From Pictodentalium vernedei (lineage: Eukaryota > Mollusca > Scaphopoda > Dentaliida > Dentaliidae), in assembly GCA_031216915.1 (NCBI GenBank), contig CM062290.1:252780581-252844580 (forward strand): a stretch of 64,000 nt of DNA, read 5' to 3'. The stretch's first letter is position 1, and every line of letters begins with the position of its first letter. Below, piece after piece: positions 56,861-64,000 of this stretch. A program made the position numbers and the translations under genes. The notes below the pieces were generated by a model. It was not told the DNA's origin, did not search any database, and saw only the letters and a program-made list of their open reading frames with translations.

Positions 56861-57058
56861 AATGATAATTGGCGTCAATTTCGAGACCTCCTTGACACTG
56901 CGCATGCGCAGTGGAGGCAAAGTATGGAGGACCTTTTAGGACATGATTTCTTTGGTTTTAGATGTAAATTTTGGGGATTGGGGGGCAAAATTTGTGTTTG
57001 GCCCTAGATTTTAAAGAGTTAGCACCAGCTATGTCTGGGTCATTGGTACAGTATAAAA
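56861..57058 (-). repeat. 5' inverted terminal repeat of the 49,911 DIRS element
   Basis: Inverted partner of 49,911-50,137, with ACTGCGCATGCGCAGT at 56,897-56,912. It ends 'ggtacagtataaaa'. Confidence 0.85.
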
Positions 57059-57277
57059 GTTAAAAAATTTATAGTAATTTATATATTTTTTATACTTACC
57101 AATGACCCAGACATAGCTGGTGCTAACTCTTAAAATATAGGGCCAAACACAAATTTTGCCCCCCAATCCCCAAAATTTGCATCTAAAACTAAAGAAAACA
57201 TGTCCTGAGAGGCCCTCCACACTTCGCCCCTACTGCGCATGCGCAGTGTCAAGGACGTTCCGAAATTGGCGCCATTT
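57059..57277 (-). repeat. 3' inverted terminal repeat of the 57,059 DIRS element
   Basis: Matches the complement of 63,855-64,000 with a single mismatch in ~147 bases. Contains ACTGCGCATGCGCAGT at 57,232-57,247. Confidence 0.85.
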
Positions 57278-57360
57278 ATCATTCTAATAACCAGTGCCTG
57301 GTAAGCGCTATGTACTCAGCGGGGAGGCAAGAGTTCCCAACTCCTGGGAGGGCCATCCCC

Positions 57361-57446
57361 GTCTGGGTCATTGGTAAGTATAAAAAATATATAAATTACT
57401 ATAAATTTTTTAACATTTTTATACTGTACCAATGACCCAGACATAG
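57361..57446 (-). repeat. Internal complementary region of the 57,059 DIRS element
   Basis: Complement of the element's own left terminus joined to the complement of 'ggtacagtataaaa', the same structure as at 50,216-50,300, with no visible decay. Confidence 0.85.
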
Positions 57447-58019
57447 CTGAATAGTAAAAAGGCTGGAGGGCCAAGGACATAGAGCAAAATGGAATACGCT
57501 CAATAAAATAAAATAGAGTCATCCCCTGTAGGGAAAAGAAGTAATAGGCCTTACATGTATCTTTCTTATTTATGATAAATTAGAAAGATACAACACCTTC
57601 CAAAAATTGAGCTTCATACATCCATGTACTCTATTAATATCCAATAATCCTTATACTAATAATTTTTAAAGTAAGCCAATAATAAAGTAAGTCTAGAGAA
57701 TAGAGACTCTTATACTCCTAAAAGTGTGTGAGAATTGCATAATCATGTCCGTTGACATATGCAATATTCAAAAGCTATACTTTAAAAACTAAGACTTGAA
57801 TGAATTTTATAAACTTAAACTTCTCACTAAACAACCATCCCAAAAACAGCTCAGAATTACTAACTCCGGAGGAGGTATCCCCTTGTTTTCATAGTAAAAA
57901 CAGGTGACCCAAGGGAACACCCTCCCCCCCCCTTTTTCTTGCCCTGGGTCAAATAGCCCAGAGCGAAGAGGGCAGCCGAACGGAGACACTGCCGAAACAG
58001 ACAGCCTACCTAGCTATAG

Positions 58020-59230
58020 TAGCAACTGTTAAGTGAATGACATTCTGAGCAGTAGATAACAGACCTAACAATAGAGGCCTCCAGAAATGGACTCGATATT
58101 TCTGAGATAAAATTCATGAATGGATGGCTGAGCGCAATGAGCAGCCTTCAAAAATCTATAATAGAACACTATTAATGTAAGCCCAAGAAGTAGAAGAACT
58201 CTTACTTCATGAGCCGAAATCTTAAGCACAACTGCTAAGCCAATGATATACCATAAGCAGTACGCTAGTTAATAGAATCCATTAACAATAAAATGGAGCG
58301 TAACGTCCTTCTACTAGACATCAAAGACAGAAGAAGCTTACGCCCTTGTAATAAACAGATATCTGTTTATAAATACATAAACTGTACCCGGAAAGAGTAA
58401 AGGCCTATGCCCATACGAAGACGGAAGGACCTTAAAATAATAGGTTCCGGATAATAGGAGCCTAACTCTTATGCAACAATCCAACCTAAATAGTAACGGA
58501 AGTATTGATTCCGAAACTATGAAAGTGAAAATCATCCATCGATAGTGCATGAAACTCACTGACTCTACGGTAAAATAGAAACCAACAGAATTACTGTCTA
58601 AAAGGTCAGAATTTGAAAACTACTGTTTCCAGAGGCTCAAATGATTACTTAGCTAAATAAGAACCTGAAGTTAAAATCCGTATAGGAATTTAATCTAAAG
58701 ATTCTAAGTCTATTTATTAAAAAGTTACTAACTGACTTAGATAAAGAGACAAAAGACTCAATTGTAAACTATCGTAGAGTGCATAGGTATGAGGTAACAT
58801 AAACCTATAACCTAAATAACAACAGGCTGCAGTAGATCTTGTGAAACAAGTATACTAAAAAATAGCAATGAGTAGTATGGAGGGATCAACCATATGAACA
58901 TAATGATCCCTACACCACGACGGAAGAGCCTCCACTTTAGTCGCATAGAATAGCGAAGAAGAGGATCTCCTATAGTAAGAAATCGCGTCCAAAGCTCGTC
59001 CAGTACAGTGCTTACAATGCAATACGGACCACACAACGGAATACATGAAGGTTGCGACCTTGCTGGTTGTGATAAAGATGACACGATTTACCCAGTGAAA
59101 AAAGATCCTCACATAGAGGAAGATTTCACGTTAAGATCCACAGTAGACAAGAGAGTAAATTACTCATGATCTCTGTGAAGATAGAGATGCTATCAACAGA
59201 AATGTATTGTGGTTGTTTATCTTAGCAATA
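58020..59230 (-). pseudogene. Tyrosine recombinase remnant of the 57,059 DIRS element
   Basis: Aligns by eye with 50,894-52,111 but has dozens of small deletions and shifts. Unlike the 49,911 copy it retains the Trp codon at the position of that copy's TGA ('gcccaag' near 58,182). Confidence 0.75.
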
Positions 59231-59937
59231 CCTGCTAAAAACAACAGCGCCGGAGGATACGCGTATCCTATCATTCTGTCCTATAGATCAATAGAGCGTT
59301 AACAGTATTAGCTCAGAGATCTGGACAAGCCAACACATACGTCTGCAATTGATTAGCCAGCTGTGTCATAAATAAAACATCATTGGGCGCTCCCATAGAT
59401 AGCAAATCTGATTGAATACTTGTTTGTTGAGAGTCCATTCTGACAGCAACAAGCGACCCGTAAGAGAACGGGAGTGCGATAAAACAATCAGACGACCCAG
59501 AATATGACGGACCAAAACTGAACTTGGTGTACTATAACCAACAGACGGATTCTTTCCATTAAATTGAATAACGGAAACGAAAGAGTGCCTCCCTGGTTCC
59601 GGAGATACGCCACTACTGTCGAATTAAAGGACAGGAATTTGGGCATGCGTTTCTGAATAATGTTCATGCAATGACATAAAGCAAGCCTAAAAAAAAAACA
59701 TTATTCCGCGGAAGTTAACTGATAGCTAAAAGACTGCGGAACCCAAAGACCCTGGCACTTCGAATCCGTAGGGATCAGTATATATCCCAATCTGTTTGAC
59801 TGGCAACCGTCATAACAGCCACACTCGGGTCCGGCAACTGCGGCGGCACTCTCTGAGTCAACCACCGAATGTTTGCCCCAGTCTGAATCTCTTGTAACAC
59901 TAGATAGACAAGAGAATGTATAAATCAAGCAATTCAT
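59231..59937 (-). pseudogene. RNase H remnant of the 57,059 DIRS element
   Basis: Aligns with ~52,140-52,850 of the 49,911 copy ('ggcacttcgaatccgtagggatcagta', 'cgggtccggcaactgcggcggcac'). It ends abruptly at ~59,937 where sequence resumes in gag at a point matching ~54,130. Confidence 0.7.
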
Positions 59938-62900
59938 GGATTGCCGGAAAGTTGCCGTCGAAGAGAAGCTCCTCCGAGAACGAAGCGACTCTGAGAGAGT
60001 TCTTAACCTACTATCCACGCGTGGATGTAGCTCGGGCTGCATCACGTCTAACCAACTCCAATCAGCCACTGAAGGGCGGAGTTATACGTGAACAAACTAC
60101 TGCCCTCAAAAGAAATTACATTGAGAATAATATCCCGTAAATCTTTTCTTGAAGACGTAATGATAACGCCTCAGTAAGGTGGATTACGTATAATAAAGCG
60201 TCTAAGTTAAGTCTAATATACATAATGTCGTTCCCAACATTGAAATTGGAAAAGACATAAACGGTGAAAAAGAATATATGCAGTCTTTAATCACACCGTC
60301 TAGACGCATATGAACTCTCGGTATGCCCTGCTCTGCCAAAATAAACTATGTAAAAAAAGATAAAATGGCAGAAATGAGCCACGCGGACAAGAAACTAAAC
60401 TATCATGCTTAGTAGCCATCTTGTATATATATATAAATATATAGCGTCGAAAAATAAAACACATGTTGTAATGACAATATTGGACTGCGTCGGTAAGTCA
60501 GGGACAAAGTCCCTGTACCGATCGAAAAATCCGAGTCCAATGACGCTATAAGTCTCTTATCCAAGATCGCAGCAATGAAGTCCGAAAAATAATCACTGGA
60601 AGAAATGCCAGAAGATATGAAAGGCATCTTCCGATACTACTAAAGGGAAAACTCGAAATCTTTCGAATCCCTTTCGCCATCCTGTCGGACCCTATAAAGC
60701 GTTCGGTCGTCCGTAGCTTGATGCAACCGCGGACCGCACCAACCCAGCGCCGTCGGATAATTCCTGATTCGACCGAGAAACCGTCAATTGCTGGGATGCT
60801 GCGAAACAACTGTGCTAACTCGGATAGCACGTCCGTCACTGAGGCCTGAGGAGCAGCGGTCTTACGATGCATTGCCGCAGGAAGCTCCGAGATCGTTACC
60901 CCGTGCATACTTCCAATATGCGAGCGAACGGAGTGTATAGGCCTCGTGTCCCTTGGCTACCGGATGGCGCGACCTATTCGCTGTGGAATCACTGAATGCC
61001 GAAACTGATCGGATACTCGAGGTCACGTAGCCAATGTGCGGTCGTGTGCCCTGCTGTGAGGATGAGGAAGCATTAAAGACAGTCTCTCGGACTGTCAATA
61101 TAACGGAGCGTCCCGAGCAACGGACATATGCTCCGAATGTAAAATATCTGAACCACAACATGCGGTCCCCTATGTTGTTGGCTTCCTCCGATCTGTCCTC
61201 AATCTGCCGTCACTGGGTGAGTACTAAAGTAATTAAAGTGCTCGCATCACCCAAATCTCCTTCCTAGACCGCAACGGACGAACCCGGCAGCCGAACCATT
61301 CGATGAATGTACGCTACACCGGGTGAGCTAGCGAATGTCACTCCGTAAGCGATAGACATATTCCATGAGCACTTATTGCCGCTAACTCTTCATTAACTAT
61401 GACGACAGAGGCACACTTTTGAAAGACATCTCCATAACTCTTCGAACAAGAAACCAGAAATGCTTGGATAGCAAGCATAAAATAATAATATATATAGCGT
61501 CGTTCAATAATTCGAAAGTTTGTGTGACATTATTGGACTATGTCGGAACTGAGGGACGATGTCCCTGAACCGAACCAAAAATTTCTAAGTCCACCGACGC
61601 TATCAGTTTCTTATCCGGCATCGCAGCCTATGTTGTTCCGAAAGGGAAAGCTTGAAATCCACCGAATCCCTTTCGGTATCCCGTCGGACCGGATGAAACT
61701 TTCGGACGTCCGTACCCGCTTCTGCGGAGCGTCCCGACCCAGCATCGTCGGATAAAATATATGCGACAGATTCAGTTGATGCTGGGATGCTGCGATAAAC
61801 TGTGCTATTAAGGAAAGCACGTCCGTTCCCGAGGCCTGTGCAGTAGCGGACTTACGATGCATTGCCGCTGGAAACTCCGTGTACGTTGACTCCCGCATAC
61901 TTCCTATGCGAACGTCCGGAGTCTGCAGGCCTCGAGTCCCCGGCTACCGACCCAGCGCTGTCGGATAATTCTCGATCCGACACCGTTTCTGTCGGCTGCT
62001 GGGATGCTGCGATAAGCTGTGCTATGTGCACAAGAATGTCCGGCGTCGAGACCTGCGGAGGCGCAGTCTATCGCTGCTTCGCCGAGGGCAGCTCCGCATC
62101 AGATGGCTCCCGCATACTTTTCCTATGCGAACGTCCGGAGTCCATCGGTCTCGAATCCCTGGCTGCCGGATGGTGTGACCTGGTCGCCGAAGAATCCTTG
62201 ATCGGCGAAGCTGGTAATATATCGGCGGTCACGCAGCCAAGGTGCGGTCGTGTGCGCTGACGAGAAGAGGAAGCCTTAGCAGTCTCAGCGGACTGCCTAT
62301 ACAACGGAGCGTCCCGAGCGACGGACGTATGCTCCGCTAACGACACATTTGTACCACAACATCTGGGGCCAGATGTTGTTGAACGAGAGAGGGGCCTCTC
62401 TCGCTTGCCGTCCGGATGGACCGGAACGAGCTATGAACCGGACTAAAAGGCTTCCTCCGTTCTCCCTCCGATCCGCCGTCACTGGGTGTGCATTAAGTTA
62501 ATTTTATAGTGCTCGCATCACCCCAAAATTCCTTCTAGACCGCAACGGACGAACCCGGCTGCCGAACCATTCGGTGAATGGACGCTACACCGGGCGAGCT
62601 AGCGGACGTCAAAGGCCGTCGAACCTACTAGGGTCCTCTTAGGCAATTGGCGTATTACATGAGCACTTTTCCGCTAGCCCTTCATTAATTGTGACGACGG
62701 CGGCACACTGTTGGAAGACATCACAGATACATCACCCTAATCTTGATCGTCTGAAATAGAAATTGATAAAGTAGAGTGACCCTGCGGGGAAAGGACCGGA
62801 GTGTCCAAATCCCCAACACCATACCGTGACATACGCTTCCCATATTGTCATCGAAATCATACGATACAGAACCGGAGTTAATGCGAGTACACTGACCACA

Positions 62901-62965
62901 TATAGAATGATAATAAGGTCAGAGGAAGACTTCCTCTTAAAACAATTGATCAATATCCTTTCAAT
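59938..62965 (-). pseudogene. Gag remnant of the 57,059 DIRS element with tandem duplications
   Basis: 59,938-61,425 matches ~54,130-55,720 of the 49,911 copy. Then 61,450-62,720 matches ~54,590-55,720 again, a ~1.1-kb partial duplication. Inside the second copy the block beginning 'cgacccagc(a/g)' occurs twice (61,735 and 61,947). At the residue that is TAA in the 49,911 copy and the relic, this copy has TAT (Tyr, complement of 60,084-60,086). Confidence 0.7.
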
Positions 62966-63854
62966 GTGAAAAGAAAACAAGTCCTGGTACTCGCACTAAC
63001 CCCTGGCAATCAAAATACATAATAATAATATGATCCATTAAAATAGAAAAAATAATTGAAATCAAAATATTTTGAAAAAATATTTTTTCAGAACAGCCCA
63101 AGTTTCTGAAAAGTAACGTTGAGCCCCAATGGATCCCAAGCCTAAGTGTGGACAAAAATTTTAAAAATATTTTAAACAATTTATTCAACACTTACGAACA
63201 ATAATAATGTATCTAGTTATGATTGAAATAACATAAAGATATTATTATTTAGAAATCCCCCCCTCACACAGAGGGCTGTTGTAAATGTAAACAATGAGTG
63301 TAAAAACACTAAAATAAGACTCCAGGCACCCAGGCCCGAAATCAGTTACCAAAAATACACCATCTGATGCAAAACAGAGACTTCCAGGGAAGAAACTGCA
63401 GAACATCAGATGGTAGATGCAGAACACAACGCCTAACCACCCGTAGGTGAAGACGTAAACATGGGGAAAGAACAGAATTCATTCTGTTATTCAGCTAAAC
63501 TCCCAAGAAATTTTAGTAATAATAATTACAGAAATTATGCCAAAAGCATGGGAGAATAGCAAGGGGGAACTTAAAGGACAGGGAGAGAGGAAAAACACTT
63601 GTAAAAACAGTGTAACTAAATAATCAGAATGACAACAAAATGGCTGCTGCCTTGAAAATAGGTAACTTAACATAATTTCATTAAAAAATTTTAAGTTACA
63701 GCCCTGATAATATTCTGTCACACATTCTTTTCCTCTCCTCCTTTTCTATCCTCCTTAGAATCACCATTTCACTAATATTTATGTGTCTGGCATCATTTAA
63801 ACTGAGATTTAAAAGCACAAAGATCAGTCAGATGTTAACTGATGAAGGGCCAAA

Positions 63855-64000
63855 CTTAGAATGATAAATGGCGCCAATTTCGGAACGTCCTTGATACTGC
63901 GCATGCGCAGTAGGGGCGAAGTGTGGAGGGCCTCTCAGGACATGTTTTCTTTAGTTTTAGATGCAAATTTTGGGGATTGGGGGGCAAAATTTGTGTTTGG
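63855..64000 (-). repeat. 5' inverted terminal repeat of the 57,059 DIRS element (cut by window end)
   Basis: Complement of 57,130-57,277 with one mismatch. ACTGCGCATGCGCAGT lies at 63,896-63,911. The outer ~60 bp should lie beyond the window. Confidence 0.85.

Larger units (their letters stand above)
49911..57058 (-). mobile_element. DIRS-type retrotransposon (family 2), best-preserved copy
   Basis: A 7.1-kb element on the minus strand with inverted terminal repeats (three mismatches seen in ~145 comparable bases), an internal complementary region, and gag, RT-RNase H and YR in order. Each gene carries only one to three lesions. The right terminus 'ggtacagtataaaa' (57,058) is directly followed by the left terminus of the next element. 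Confidence 0.9.
57059..64000 (-). mobile_element. DIRS-type retrotransposon (family 2), degraded interior, runs off the window
   Basis: Starts exactly where the previous element ends. It has a 3' terminal repeat (57,059-57,277), an internal complementary region (57,361-57,446) and a partial 5' terminal repeat at 63,855-64,000. The interior has many one- to three-base deletions relative to the 49,911 copy and a ~1.3-kb deletion at ~59,937 that removes most of RT and the Gag C-terminus. It also has tandem duplications in gag. It cannot encode any complete DIRS protein. Confidence 0.85.

Overview
This is a piece of animal nuclear DNA, most likely from a mollusc and probably a bivalve. The composition is AT-rich, there is no operon structure, and almost everything is transposable elements and satellites. 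The only host gene I can defend is the last exon of a LAMP (lysosome-associated membrane glycoprotein) gene on the minus strand (29,088-29,236). It has a polypyrimidine tract and AG acceptor, a transmembrane segment and a C-terminal GYxxPhi lysosomal sorting signal. Its upstream exons should lie at higher coordinates, but I could not find them here. The taxonomic call rests on the repeat types and is an inference.

Layout. 1-3,300: a 2.3-kb fold-back element with ~300-bp inverted arms, then mostly unrecognised DNA. 3,300-13,400: satellite-rich DNA. An old, diverged ~175-bp satellite field (4,620-12,285) is interrupted by a younger 4.0-kb element (A, 6,908-10,927) that carries ~20 homogeneous 166-bp monomers. 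A second satellite (~240 bp) lies in opposite orientations on either side, and one copy is split by a tRNA-derived SINE with a 14-bp target duplication. 13,400-29,000: many short SINE-like copies, TTAA-flanked hairpin MITEs (piggyBac-type signature), another TIR MITE sitting inside a SINE copy, a 157-bp tandem repeat, and element B. 29,088-29,236: the LAMP exon.

29,313-41,773: an old DIRS-type tyrosine-recombinase retrotransposon (family 2 relic) begins about 75 bp upstream of the LAMP acceptor. Its RT gene is interrupted by a complete DIRS1-type element of another family (31,184-37,569). 42,918-45,245: a satellite with a four-monomer higher-order repeat. 45,904-46,903: a dead Tc1-like transposase abutting element C. 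49,911-57,058 and 57,059 to the window end: two family-2 DIRS elements joined head to tail with no DNA between them.

All four DIRS copies lie on the minus strand, the LAMP strand. Each has inverted terminal repeats, and each has an internal complementary region equal to the reverse complement of its two joined termini, the signature of the circular-intermediate DIRS mechanism. Each normally encodes Gag, RT-RNase H and a tyrosine recombinase (YR). In every copy here at least one of these is broken, yet the right-most copy has nearly identical terminal repeats around a wrecked interior, which suggests it was moved by proteins supplied by other copies. Together the DIRS copies occupy about 26 kb of the 64 kb.
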